NCBI GenBank assembly: GCA_034520625.1
Contig: JAXHNI010000002.1
Coordinates: 248,001 to 312,000 of the forward strand
DNA length: 64,000 nt
Direction of reading: 5' to 3'
Source of the DNA: JAANXG01 sp034520625
GTDB lineage: Bacteria > Pseudomonadota > Gammaproteobacteria > Arenicellales > JAANXG01
In this document: piece by piece, positions 1-9,323 of the stretch
Layout of the letters: every line of letters begins with the position of its first letter
How positions within the stretch are numbered: position 1 is the first letter of the stretch
The notes under the pieces: generated by a model
Seen by the model: only the letters and a program-made list of their open reading frames with translations
The model's database searches: none
Told to the model about the DNA's origin: nothing
Made by a program: the position numbers and the translations under genes

Positions 1-1381
1 GGTGGGAGAGCAGCGCCGCCTCCACCTCCGGCCCGGCGATGTTGTAGCCGGAGGAGACGATCATGTCGTCGGTGCGGGCGGCGAAATGGAACGTGCCGTC
101 CTCGTGCTGGCTGAAGGCATCGCCGGTGATGTTCCAGCCGTCCCGCACGTAGCCCTTCTGCCTGGAATCCCTGAGGTAGCGGCAGCCGGTGGGCCCGCGT
201 ACCGCCAGCTTGCCCACTTCCCCGCGCGGCTTCTCCTTCATGTCTTCGTCGACGACGCGAGCCTCGTAGCCGGTGACCGGTCGGCCGGTGCAGGCGGGAC
301 GGGCATCGCCGGCGCGGTTGGTGATGAAGATATGCAGCATCTCCGTAGTACCGATACCGTCGAGGATGGGCTTGCCGGTCTTCTCGGTCCAGTCCTCGAA
401 CACCGGGGCCGGCAGGGTCTCGCCGGCGGACACGGCGAGGCGCAGCGAGGACAAGTCCGCGCCCTCCTCCATGGCGTTCAGCATGGCCCGGTACGCGGTC
501 GGGGCAGTGAAGCAGATGGTGGCCTTGTAGGTCTGGATGATGTCGATCATGTTCGGCGGTGATGCGTTCTCCAGCAGCGTCGCCGTGGCGCCGAAGCGCA
601 GGGGAAACACCGCCAGACCGCCCAGGCCGAAGGTGAAGGCCAGCGGCGGCGAGCCCACGAACACGTCCTCCGGCTTCACCTCCAGCACTTCCCTGGCGTA
701 GCCGTCGGCGATGGCCAGCAGGTCCCGGTGGAAGTGCATGGTGCCCTTGGGTTTGCCGGTGGTGCCGGAAGTAAAAGCCAGCAGCGCAACGTCGTCGCGC
801 CCCGTCGACACGGCCTCGAAGGTAACCGATTTGCTCAATGCCACCCGGTCGAGCTCCGCGTCGTGATTGGCAGTGCCGTCGAAGCCGACAATCTTGTCCA
901 GGTACTTGCTGTCCTTACCACAGGCCACCAACTCGTCCATGATGCGCGTGTCGCACAACGCCAGCTTGATCTTCGCCATGTCGACGATCTTGCCGAGTTC
1001 CACCGCCCGCAGCATGGGCATGGTGTTCACAACCACCGCCCCGGCCTTGGTGGCGGCCAGCCAACACGCCACCATGGCGGGGTTGTTGGAGGAGCGGATC
1101 AGGACCCGGTTGCCGGGCTCCACGCCGTAGTCCTCGATCAGGGCATGGGCCAGCCTGTTGGTCCAGTCCGTCAGTTCCTTGTAGGTGCGCTGCCGGCCGT
1201 TGCCGATCAGCGCCGTGCGGTCACCCCGGCCCTGGTCCACGATGCGGTCGGTGAGCTCCACCGCCACGTTGACGTGATCGGGATACTCGAAGCCGTCGAG
1301 CAGGAACTCCGGCAGCTGCTCCGGCGGCGGCAGGTTGTCCCGGGCGAACGTATCGGTATGCGCAGTCGGTCCCAGATTCAT
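1..1381 (-). CDS. 2-aminobenzoate-CoA ligase (AMP-forming aryl-CoA synthetase), 3' end outside window
   Basis: Adenylates an aromatic acid and transfers it to CoA; the context points to 2-aminobenzoate (anthranilate). Reading the minus strand from ATG at 1381 gives about 460 uninterrupted residues with no stop before the window edge. The ATP-binding P-loop FTSGTTGKPKGTMHFH and the later motif DDMIVSSGYNIAGPEVE (A8 region) are both clear, and only the C-terminal lid is missing. The start lies 5 bp behind the acyl-CoA dehydrogenase stop, so it is the last visible gene of the operon. It resembles the AbmG type of ligase. Substrate choice among benzoate-type acids is inferred from neighbours, above all the monooxygenase/reductase. 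Confidence 0.9.
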   Translation of the reverse strand, partial: MNLGPTAHTDTFARDNLPPPEQLPEFLLDGFEYPDHVNVAVELTDRIVDQGRGDRTALIGNGRQRTYKELTDWTNRLAHALIEDYGVEPGNRVLIRSSNNPAMVACWLAATKAGAVVVNTMPMLRAVELGKIVDMAKIKLALCDTRIMDELVACGKDSKYLDKIVGFDGTANHDAELDRVALSKSVTFEAVSTGRDDVALLAFTSGTTGKPKGTMHFHRDLLAIADGYAREVLEVKPEDVFVGSPPLAFTFGLGGLAVFPLRFGATATLLENASPPNMIDIIQTYKATICFTAPTAYRAMLNAMEEGADLSSLRLAVSAGETLPAPVFEDWTEKTGKPILDGIGTTEMLHIFITNRAGDARPACTGRPVTGYEARVVDEDMKEKPRGEVGKLAVRGPTGCRYLRDSRQKGYVRDGWNITGDAFSQHEDGTFHFAARTDDMIVSSGYNIAGPEVEAALLSH

Positions 1382-1386
1382 CTTCG

Positions 1387-2532
<1,146 letters not shown>

Positions 2533-2610
2533 GTTGGCGTTGGCTCCCACGATCAATCGCGGCCGAAGCCGCCCCTGCAGTCGACGACCGAACGCTTCGG
2601 CATCATGAAC

Positions 2611-3423
2611 TCAATCACCTTCGAACACCGGTTTCTGCTTGGCAGCAAAAGCCTGGTAGGCACGCTCGAAGTCCCGGGTCTGCATGCAAATGGCCTGGGC
2701 CTGGGCTTCGGACTCGATGGCTTGCTCGAGGCTCATGGACCACTCCTGGTTGAGCTGGGTCTTGGTGATGCCGTGGGCGAACGTCGGACCCGATGCCAGG
2801 CCGCCGGCGAAATCCACGGCCTCCTTCTCTAGTTCCCGGGCTTCCACCAGGCGATTGTAGAAGCCCCAGACATGCCCTTCCTCGGCGGTCATCACACGCC
2901 CGCTGTACAGCAGCTCGGCGGCGCGGCCCTGGCCGATGATGCGGGGCAGGATCGCGCAGGCGCCCATGTCGCAGCCCGCCAGCCCCACCCGGCTAAACAG
3001 GAATGCGGTCTTCGCCTCGGGGCTGGCCATGCGGATGTCGGAGGCCATGGCGATGATGGCGCCGGCCCCGACGCAGATGCCGTCCACCGCCGCGATCACC
3101 GGCCGCCCGCAATTCAGCATGGCCTTGACCAGGTCGCCGGTCAGGCGGGTGAAGGCCAGCAGGCCCTTCATGTCGGATTTCACCAGCGGGCCAATGATCT
3201 CGTGGACATCGCCGCCGGAGCAGAAATTGCCGCCCGAGGAAGCCACCACCACGGCCTTCACGTCATCGGCTTCCACCAGGGCGCGGAAGGCGTCGCGGAG
3301 CTCGGCATAGCTTTCGAAGGTCAGGGGATTCTTGCGCTCCGGCCGGGCCAGGGAAATCACGGCGACCTCCCCCTCCATGCGCCAGTTGAAGTGTTTCGGC
3401 TTGAAATCCGCCATTCGCGTCAT
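2611..3423 (-). CDS. Enoyl-CoA hydratase/isomerase family protein
   Basis: Crotonase-fold enzyme of 270 residues acting on CoA thioesters. The oxyanion-hole signatures are visible: ASSGGNFCSGGDVHEI near residue 62 and AAVDGICVGAGAIIAMASDIR near residue 110. Its ATG overlaps the stop of the MarR gene upstream (ATGA at 3420-3423), so the two are translationally coupled; a second in-frame ATG three codons later gives MADFKPKHF. It probably hydrates or cleaves a non-aromatic intermediate of the 2-aminobenzoyl-CoA pathway, an inference from operon membership. About 80 bp separate it from the next gene. Confidence 0.92.
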   Translation of the reverse strand: MTRMADFKPKHFNWRMEGEVAVISLARPERKNPLTFESYAELRDAFRALVEADDVKAVVVASSGGNFCSGGDVHEIIGPLVKSDMKGLLAFTRLTGDLVKAMLNCGRPVIAAVDGICVGAGAIIAMASDIRMASPEAKTAFLFSRVGLAGCDMGACAILPRIIGQGRAAELLYSGRVMTAEEGHVWGFYNRLVEARELEKEAVDFAGGLASGPTFAHGITKTQLNQEWSMSLEQAIESEAQAQAICMQTRDFERAYQAFAAKQKPVFEGD

Positions 3424-3905
3424 GTCTGGTCCTCCCGGTCCGTCTCGTGTTCGGGTTTCAGTGGCTTGAGAAGCTGGGACAGCTGTTCGACCTCGCGGGG
3501 GCCGAATACGCCGAGGAGCTCGTCGACCCAGCCTTCGTGTACCGCGGCGATGCGTCTGAAATACCGGAATCCCTCCGGCGTCAGGCGCACGATGGACGTG
3601 CGCCGGTCGCCGTTTCGCCGGGTGCGCGCGATCAGCCCCTCCCCCGCCAGGCGATCGACGATCCCCGTGACGTTGCCGTTGGAGACCATCAGGGCACGCG
3701 ACAGCTCGGACATCAGCATCCCGTCCCGCTGGCGGTACAAAGCGGCCAGCACGTCGAACCTCGGCAGGGTCATGTCGAATTCCCGCCGCAGGCGTTCACG
3801 CAGCTCGGTCTCGATGAAACGGGCGGCGCGGTACAGCCTTATCCACAGGCGCAGGCGCGCTTTGCTGAACTCCTCGCCGGGGTCCAGTGCCGTCGCCGTG
3901 GTCAC
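3420..3905 (-). CDS. MarR family transcriptional regulator
   Basis: Winged-helix regulator, about 161 residues, likely controlling this catabolic operon by sensing an aromatic acid or its CoA ester. The winged-helix core is visible: LPRFDVLAALYRQRDGMLMS, NGNVTGIVDRLAGEGLIAR and the wing RNGDRRTSIVRLTPEG. Reading can extend upstream to 3974, but the likely start is GTG at 3905, because it overlaps the SDR stop as GTGA and removes an un-MarR-like N-terminus. The gene sits inside the operon and overlaps both neighbours, so it would be co-expressed with the enzymes. A palindrome at 7013-7036 is the best operator candidate. Confidence 0.92.
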   Translation of the reverse strand: MTTATALDPGEEFSKARLRLWIRLYRAARFIETELRERLRREFDMTLPRFDVLAALYRQRDGMLMSELSRALMVSNGNVTGIVDRLAGEGLIARTRRNGDRRTSIVRLTPEGFRYFRRIAAVHEGWVDELLGVFGPREVEQLSQLLKPLKPEHETDREDQT

Positions 3906-4663
3906 CACGTCTCGCCCCCGGATATGGAGATGGCCTGGCCGGTGATGGCATCGGAGCCCGGTCCCACGAGCCACAGCACCGCGCGGGCCACTTCATCGGG
4001 CTCGATCAGGCGCTTCATGGGATTGCTCGCCGCCAGCATGCCGCGCACCTCATCCTCGCTCTTGCCGGTTTGCTTCACGATTTTTTCGATGCTGGCTTCG
4101 AGCAGCGGCGTATCCGCGAATCCCGGGCACACGGCGTTCACCGTCAGGCCGCTCCCGGCCGTTTCGACAGCCAGGGCGCGGGTCAGGCCGACGACGCCGT
4201 GCTTGGCCGCGCAGTAGGCGGCGACGTAGGGGTAGCCCTTCAGGCCGGCCGTGGACGCCACCGACACGATGCGGCCCCAGGGCCTGTCCGCGAGGTCCCG
4301 CATGGCTGCCCGGAGCGTCAGGTATACGCCGTCCAGGTTCACCGCCATCATGCGCCGCCAGTGGTCGATGTCGGTTTTCGCGAACGGCGCACTCTCCGCC
4401 GCCCCGGCGTTGGCCACGACGATGTCCACCGGACCGGGGTCGCTGCGGGCGGCGGCGAACAGGTCCGCCACCGACTGCTCGCCGGTGACGTCTGCCTGGC
4501 GGGCGGTGATGCGCGCGTGGCGCCCCCGCACCTCCTCCAGCGCTTCCCGGCGTCGGCCGCAGACCGTCACCCTGGCGCCGGCCTCCGCCAGGGCCACGGC
4601 GATGGCGGCGCCGATGCCGGAGCCGCCGCCGGTAACCAGGGCATGTTTTCCGTTCAAGTCCAT
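3902..4663 (-). CDS. Short-chain dehydrogenase/reductase
   Basis: NAD(P)-dependent Rossmann oxidoreductase of 253 residues. It shows the cofactor motif TGGGSGIGAAIA at the N-terminus, the NAGAAES motif, the serine in SVASTAGLKGYP and the YxxxK catalytic pair in YCAAKHG. ATG at 4663 is preferred over more upstream in-frame starts because it lies 5 bp behind the monooxygenase/reductase stop. Within the pathway it most likely oxidises a 3-hydroxyacyl-CoA or the ring-reduction product; this role is inferred. Its TGA overlaps the MarR GTG start. Confidence 0.92.
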   Translation of the reverse strand: MDLNGKHALVTGGGSGIGAAIAVALAEAGARVTVCGRRREALEEVRGRHARITARQADVTGEQSVADLFAAARSDPGPVDIVVANAGAAESAPFAKTDIDHWRRMMAVNLDGVYLTLRAAMRDLADRPWGRIVSVASTAGLKGYPYVAAYCAAKHGVVGLTRALAVETAGSGLTVNAVCPGFADTPLLEASIEKIVKQTGKSEDEVRGMLAASNPMKRLIEPDEVARAVLWLVGPGSDAITGQAISISGGETW

Positions 4664-4668
4664 GCGCG

Positions 4669-6960
4669 CTATACCCGCATCACCCCGCCCTCGCCGCGCT
4701 CGGCGAGGCGGTGGAGCTGGTCGCGGCCGGCATAGTACGGCGCCGGCCAGGTCTGCCCGTCGTCCCCCAGCGCCGCCGCGGCGTGGAGCGTCCAATAGGG
4801 ATCGGCGAGGTGCGGCCGCGCCAGGCACACCAGGTCGGCGCGCCCCGCCATCAGGATGGAGTTGACGTGGTCCGGCTCGTAGATGTTGCCCACGGCCATG
4901 GTCTTGATGCCGGTTTCGTTACGGATGCGGTCGGAGAACGGTGTCTGGAACATGCGGCCGTAGACGGGCTGCGCCCGTATCGAGGTCTGGCCGGCGGACA
5001 CGTCACAGATATCGACGCCGGCCTCCTCCAGGCGGCGGGCGATGGCCACTGCGTCCCCGGGGGTGATACCCGCCTGCCCGACCCAGTCGTGGGCGGAAAT
5101 CCGTATGGAGATGGGCTTGTCGTCCGGCCATACCGCGCGCACCGCGTGGAAGACCTCCAGCGGGTAGCGCATGCGGTTCTCCAGACTGCCGCCGTATTCG
5201 TCGGTACGCCGATTGGTCAGGGGCGTGATGAACGACGACAGCAGGTAGCCGTGGGCGCAATGCAGCTCGAGCATATCGAATCCGGCGCGCTCGGCCATTT
5301 CCGCCGCCGCCACGAACTCCGCCTTGACCCGCTCCATGTCGTTCCGGTCCATGGCCGTCGGCACCTGGTTCCTGTCGGACCAGGGTATGTCGGACGCCGA
5401 CATGACCGGCCAGTTGCCTTCGGGCAGCGGCGCGTCCATCTCCTCCCAGCCGAGCCGGGTCGAGCCCTTGGCGCCGGAATGGCCCAGCTGGCAGCCTATC
5501 TTCGCGTCCGTCTCGCGGTGGACGAAGTCGACGATGCGGCGCCAGGCAAGCTCGTGCCCGGGTGCGTACATGCCGGTGCAGCCCGGAGTGATGCGCCCCT
5601 CGGGGCTGACGCAGGTCATCTCGATGAACACCAGGCCGGCGCCGCCCTTGGCGCGCTCGCAGTAGTGAACGAAGTGCCAGTCCGTGGGGCAGCCGTCGAC
5701 GGCCTTGTACTGGGCCATGGGGGACACCACCACGCGGTTCTTCAGCTCGAGGCCGCGCAGCCGGAAAGGCGCGAACATGGGTGCGCGCACCGGGCCGCCG
5801 GATTCTCCCGCCTGTTCCTGGAACCAGCGCTCCGCGTCTTCCAGCCAGCGGCTGTCGCGCAGCCGCAGGTTCTCGTGGCTGATGCGCTGGGAGCGGGTCA
5901 GCAGCGAGTAGGTGAACTGAACCGGGTGCAGATGCAGATAGCGTTCGACGTTCTCGAACCATTCCAGCGAGTTGCGGGCCGCGGACTGCAGGCGCACGAC
6001 TTCGAGGCGGCGCTCGTCCTGGTATTTGCCCAGGGCATCCGGCAGGCTGCTCTCGGATTGCAGGTAGTCGGCCAGTGCGATGGCGCTTTCCATTGCCAGC
6101 TTGGTGCCGGACCCCACCGAGAAATGGGCAGTGGCCGCCGCATCACCCATGAGCACGATGTTGTCGTGGGACCAGCGCTCGCACAGCACCCGGGGGAAGT
6201 TCAACCATGCCGAGCCGCGTACATGGCGGGCATTGTTCATCAGCTCGTGACCGCCCAGGTAGTCACGGAATATCGCCTCCAGGGTCGCGCTGGATTCCTC
6301 CTTCGACATTTCGCCGAACCCGAAGCGGTTCCAGGTATCCTCGCTGCACTCGGCGATGAAGGTCGCGGTATCGGGGTCGAACTGGTAGGCATGGGCCCAC
6401 ACCCACCCGTGCTCCGTGTGCTCGAAGATAAAGGTAAAGGCATCGTCGAACTTCTGCCGGGTGCCCAGCCACACGAACTTGCAGCGGCGATGATCGATGT
6501 CGACGTTGAACCGGTCCTGGTACTGGCTGCGCACCCGGGAATTCAGGCCGTCGGCGGCGACGACCAGGTCGTACTCGTTCGACAGCGACTCGACATCGGC
6601 CATTTCCGTCTGGAAGTGCAGATCGATCCCGAGCTCGGCGGCACGCTGCTGGAGAATAAGGAGGAGTTGCATGCGCCCGATGCCGCAGAAGCCGTGGCCG
6701 GTGGAGACCGTCCGGGTCCCGCGGTAGTAGACCGCGATATCGTCCCAGTAGGCGAAGTGGCGCCGGATTTCGGCGGCGCTGGTGGCGTCGTTAGCGGCGA
6801 GGTTCTGGAGCGTCTCGTCCGACAGCACGACGCCCCAGCCGAAGGTATCGTCCGGACGGTTGCGCTCGAACACGTGCACGTCGTGCCGCGGGTCGCGCAG
6901 CTTAGCGCTGATGGCGAAATACAAACCCGCCGGCCCGCCGCCGATACAGGCGATCTTCAC
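4669..6960 (-). CDS. 2-aminobenzoyl-CoA monooxygenase/reductase-like fusion flavoprotein
   Basis: Fusion of two flavoenzymes, 763 residues. The N-terminal half is an aromatic-ring monooxygenase with an FAD dinucleotide motif IGGGPAGLYFAISAK at the very start and GDAAATAHFSVGSGTKLAMES near residue 290. The C-terminal half, from about residue 395, is an old-yellow-enzyme type reductase with SPMAQYKAVDG, LGHSGAKGS and TNRRTDEYGGSLENRMR. This architecture is that of the Azoarcus 2-aminobenzoyl-CoA monooxygenase/reductase, which hydroxylates and then reduces the ring. GTG at 6960 is chosen because GAGGAAG lies 7 nt upstream and the FAD fold begins immediately. It is the first gene of the operon. 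The N-terminal half alone also resembles salicylyl-CoA 5-hydroxylase. Confidence 0.92.
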   Translation of the reverse strand: MKIACIGGGPAGLYFAISAKLRDPRHDVHVFERNRPDDTFGWGVVLSDETLQNLAANDATSAAEIRRHFAYWDDIAVYYRGTRTVSTGHGFCGIGRMQLLLILQQRAAELGIDLHFQTEMADVESLSNEYDLVVAADGLNSRVRSQYQDRFNVDIDHRRCKFVWLGTRQKFDDAFTFIFEHTEHGWVWAHAYQFDPDTATFIAECSEDTWNRFGFGEMSKEESSATLEAIFRDYLGGHELMNNARHVRGSAWLNFPRVLCERWSHDNIVLMGDAAATAHFSVGSGTKLAMESAIALADYLQSESSLPDALGKYQDERRLEVVRLQSAARNSLEWFENVERYLHLHPVQFTYSLLTRSQRISHENLRLRDSRWLEDAERWFQEQAGESGGPVRAPMFAPFRLRGLELKNRVVVSPMAQYKAVDGCPTDWHFVHYCERAKGGAGLVFIEMTCVSPEGRITPGCTGMYAPGHELAWRRIVDFVHRETDAKIGCQLGHSGAKGSTRLGWEEMDAPLPEGNWPVMSASDIPWSDRNQVPTAMDRNDMERVKAEFVAAAEMAERAGFDMLELHCAHGYLLSSFITPLTNRRTDEYGGSLENRMRYPLEVFHAVRAVWPDDKPISIRISAHDWVGQAGITPGDAVAIARRLEEAGVDICDVSAGQTSIRAQPVYGRMFQTPFSDRIRNETGIKTMAVGNIYEPDHVNSILMAGRADLVCLARPHLADPYWTLHAAAALGDDGQTWPAPYYAGRDQLHRLAERGEGGVMRV

Positions 6961-7012
6961 GTCGCGTCTTCCTCGCAGTGGTGCGTGGCCGGTCAGTATT
7001 TCATTTCCGAAA

Positions 7013-7036
7013 ATATATTTCAAGCTTAAAATATAT
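7013..7036. promoter_or_regulatory. AT-rich palindrome upstream of the aromatic-CoA operon, candidate MarR operator
   Basis: Twenty-four bases with arms ATATATTT and AAATATAT around a central AAGCTT. Eleven of twelve base pairs match by symmetry. It is strikingly AT-rich for this GC-rich DNA and lies 53-76 nt upstream of the GTG that opens the catabolic operon. MarR proteins bind AT-rich palindromes of this kind; binding by the operon's own MarR is inferred. Confidence 0.55.
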
Positions 7037-7078
7037 CCGGTTCAGTGCCGTACAACCGCACTCCCCGAAAACTGGGTG

Positions 7079-7192
7079 GTCAGTGGCGGGGGTCATCCCC
7101 CAGGGCTGTCGAAAACAGGGATGTTTGAGCCAGAGCCAGAGCGTACATGGATGTATTTACAGCGGCCCTGGGGGATGACCCCCGCCACTGAC
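7079..7192. repeat. Long inverted repeat, 28-bp perfect arms
   Basis: The arm at 7079-7106 (GTCAGTGGCGGGGGTCATCC...) is the exact reverse complement of 7165-7192, with a 58-nt interior. The arms are themselves partly palindromic (GGGGGTCATCCCCC). The element lies in the non-coding stretch between the catabolic operon promoter and the Lrp-like gene. It looks like a small palindromic mobile repeat or cruciform. Confidence 0.75.
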
Positions 7193-7296
7193 CCATCCTA
7201 TGACACTGACGACTTCCTCAACATCCGGCCTCGAGCCTGATGGCCGCCGGCCGGATTGCCAATCGTTCGGGCCCCCGGTGTTACACTAAGGTATCG

Positions 7297-7429
7297 CTGA
7301 TCAAACGCGTCATTGCGGGGAGCGCAGCAACGAAGCAATCCAATTCCGGACCCCGGGGCACTGTCCCCAAACATGGATTGCCGCGACGGCTGATGCCGCC
7401 TCGCAATGACGTCGCGCCTGATTGATCAG
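7297..7429. repeat. Palindromic MITE-like element (CGTCATTGCG family)
   Basis: Roughly 133 bp with nested inverted repeats. The outer ends CTGATCAA / TTGATCAG bracket CGTCATTGCG (7308-7317) paired with CGCAATGACG (7402-7411), and GCAATCCA (7335-7342) pairs with TGGATTGC (7374-7381). Repeats beginning CGTCATTGCGAG and containing GAAGCAATCC are a widespread dispersed family in bacterial genomes. It ends just upstream of the Lrp-like gene. Confidence 0.6.
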
Positions 7430-7466
7430 AGGGGCCCTAATCACGACAAACCTCACGGAGCAACAG

Positions 7467-7736
7467 ATGATCAACGCCGTTATCCTGATCAACGCTGAGC
7501 GAACACGTATCAAGGAGATTGCCGAGAAGCTCGCGGATATCGGGTCTATATCGGAGGTGTTCTCGGTGAGCGGGAACTACGACCTGGTGGCCATCGTCCG
7601 GGTCAAGTCCAACGACGATCTCGCCGACCTGGTCACCGAAGGCCTGGCGGACGTGGAAGGCATCGAGCACACGGAAACCATGCTGGCGTTCCGGGTCTAC
7701 TCGCGCCACGACCTCGAAACGATGTTCTCCGTGTAG
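7467..7736 (+). CDS. Stand-alone Lrp/AsnC ligand-binding (RAM) domain protein
   Basis: An 89-residue protein consisting only of the Lrp/AsnC C-terminal ligand-sensing domain, with no helix-turn-helix. Visible features are the opening strand MINAVILINAERTRIKEIA, the SEVFSVSGNYDLVAIVRV strand pair and the glutamate/threonine-rich HTETMLAFRVYS end. The ATG at 7467 follows ACGGAG by 7 nt, so I prefer it over an in-frame start 45 nt earlier. Proteins of this size form oligomeric amino-acid or metabolite sensors; the ligand here is unknown. It converges with the methyltransferase gene, with 19 bp between stops. Confidence 0.88.
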   Translation: MINAVILINAERTRIKEIAEKLADIGSISEVFSVSGNYDLVAIVRVKSNDDLADLVTEGLADVEGIEHTETMLAFRVYSRHDLETMFSV

Positions 7737-7755
7737 ATCGTTTTGCCACCGCCGC

Positions 7756-8328
7756 TCACGCGTTGATGTGGAACGCCGCGAGGTAGCACAGCAGATAAAG
7801 CGCCGCAAAGGCCGCCAGGTTCACCAGTCCGTGCTGGCGCCGGAAGTTCTCCATGTCGAAGAACCAGAATCGCCCCTCCCTGTACGGCTTCAATCGCGGC
7901 AGGAAGCGGGGCACATGCTTGCAGTAGGCGAGATACTCCCCGCCGAACGCCTCGTGCAGCACCGGCTCCTCCCGCTCGACCCGATTCACCATGTAGAAGT
8001 AGTAAACCAGCGCATATACCAGCAGAAGCCAGGGTATACCGGTCATCAGCACGAGCCCCAGAATGAGGAGAAAACGCGCGATATACATCGGGTTGCGCAC
8101 GAACATGTACGGTCCGTTCACCGCCAGCACCTCGCGGGTTCTGATACAGCCGAACACCCAGAGTTGAAGCACCATGCCCAGCAGAGACACGACCAGTCCC
8201 GGCCAGAACCAGTGGGGATCGATGGTGAGGAGCAGCCCGGCGAGCAGCGCCAGGGCAATCGGCAGCCTGAACGCCAGCAGCGTCTTGCGCAGCGTCAGAT
8301 TGTTGAATACATCGTCAATTGAAGGCAT
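7756..8328 (-). CDS. Isoprenylcysteine carboxyl methyltransferase-like (ICMT/PEMT fold) membrane methyltransferase
   Basis: About 190 residues with four to five membrane helices and the family's C-terminal SAM-binding signature: RNPMYIARFLLILG, then EEPVLHEAFGGEYLAYCKHVPRFLP. Start ATG at 8328 (MPSIDDVFNN) is preferred over upstream in-frame codons that would overlap the kinase-like gene. Bacterial members methylate small molecules or lipids, and the substrate here is not known. It lies 50 bp downstream of the LPS-kinase-like gene on the same strand, so the two may be co-transcribed and both act at the membrane or envelope. Confidence 0.8.
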   Translation of the reverse strand: MPSIDDVFNNLTLRKTLLAFRLPIALALLAGLLLTIDPHWFWPGLVVSLLGMVLQLWVFGCIRTREVLAVNGPYMFVRNPMYIARFLLILGLVLMTGIPWLLLVYALVYYFYMVNRVEREEPVLHEAFGGEYLAYCKHVPRFLPRLKPYREGRFWFFDMENFRRQHGLVNLAAFAALYLLCYLAAFHINA

Positions 8329-8378
8329 TCGGAATCCGGAGATTTTTCGGCGCGGCGATCGCGGAGCAGACAATCCCT

Positions 8379-9323
8379 TCAGGGCCGCCGGGCGCGAGCG
8401 AAGGCGCGCAGTTCCCAGCAATAATACCACGCCTTCCGTATCAACCTGCCCACGGGCAGGGACTCGAGCCGGTTCGCGTAGCGGTTCCTCTCCATGTATA
8501 CCGCGGCCATTTCCTCGCTGTCGCGGTCCGGCATGTAAGCGTCAAAGAAAGGTACGAGTCCGTCAGCGGGGAACCCGAGCTTTTCTACTTCCCGCAGTCG
8601 CTGAATAACCGTCAACGGCGCCTGAACCCTGAGCCGGTTGAGGTCGAGGAAACAGAAGGACCAGCTCCCGCACCCGCGGGATACCAGGATATTGCTCTGC
8701 CTGAGGTCGCGGTGCCGGAACCCCCGATCGTGGAAATGCCGCAGACACAAACCCAACTCGCTCATGAGCCGGTCGCGCTCGGAAGGCTGCCGCAAGTCGT
8801 CCGCCAGCAACCGCCGCAGCGGCGGGCGATCGCCCATGTCCTCGAACGCAATCAGGCTCGAGGCGCCCCCCAGGCGCCCCGCGGACCGCAGGCCGAGCAG
8901 GGGCTTCGGGGTGCAGAGCCCAATCTCGATCAGGGCCATGGCCGCGTTCCAGGCGTAGACGGCCTTGCCGGGCCGGAGCGCGTACATCAGCCGGTCGACG
9001 GGATCCGACGGCCGGAACTGCTTGACCCATACCGGCCGGCCGCCGATGTGAACCCGGGCGGTAAGATTGCGCTGGGCGCGCACGATCTCCGCATTCTCCT
9101 CCCGGAAAAGGCTTGCCGGGTCCACCCGTTGACGCGGCGTCATGCCGTCGGCAAGCACGGGATCCACCCAGCCTTCGAAACCCGGCGACATCCACGGGCG
9201 GTATCCGCCTTGCAGAGAGTCCGGGATGTGGAAAAGGAATCGGTCTCGGTTTGCCAAGAATGTCCTGGGAACCTGGATTTTGTTAATCTTACCAGCTATC
9301 CGTTCTTCCAAAGGTCCCGCCAT
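8379..9323 (-). CDS. Lipopolysaccharide kinase (Kdo/WaaP/InaA) family protein
   Basis: Protein-kinase-fold enzyme of up to 314 residues. The catalytic loop HRDLRQSNIL and the metal-binding strand FCFLDLNRLR are clear, with an upstream WVKQF strand carrying the probable ATP lysine. This is the pattern of WaaP/InaA kinases, which phosphorylate core sugars of lipopolysaccharide. The start is uncertain: the 5'-most ATG at 9323 overlaps head-to-head with the ATG of the divergent gene at 9322, so the true start may be internal, for example before the PWMSPGFEGW region. Cytosolic, no signal peptide. Confidence 0.78.
   Translation of the reverse strand: MAGPLEERIAGKINKIQVPRTFLANRDRFLFHIPDSLQGGYRPWMSPGFEGWVDPVLADGMTPRQRVDPASLFREENAEIVRAQRNLTARVHIGGRPVWVKQFRPSDPVDRLMYALRPGKAVYAWNAAMALIEIGLCTPKPLLGLRSAGRLGGASSLIAFEDMGDRPPLRRLLADDLRQPSERDRLMSELGLCLRHFHDRGFRHRDLRQSNILVSRGCGSWSFCFLDLNRLRVQAPLTVIQRLREVEKLGFPADGLVPFFDAYMPDRDSEEMAAVYMERNRYANRLESLPVGRLIRKAWYYCWELRAFARARRP

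Noticed and set aside
4711..7029. A 772-codon open frame on the plus strand
   Set aside because: It is the antisense shadow of the monooxygenase/reductase fusion; composition is His/Val/Gly-rich, with no domain.
7240..7440. Search for a tRNA or attachment site near the palindromic elements
   Set aside because: No cloverleaf or CCA end was seen; the structure is explained by nested inverted repeats.
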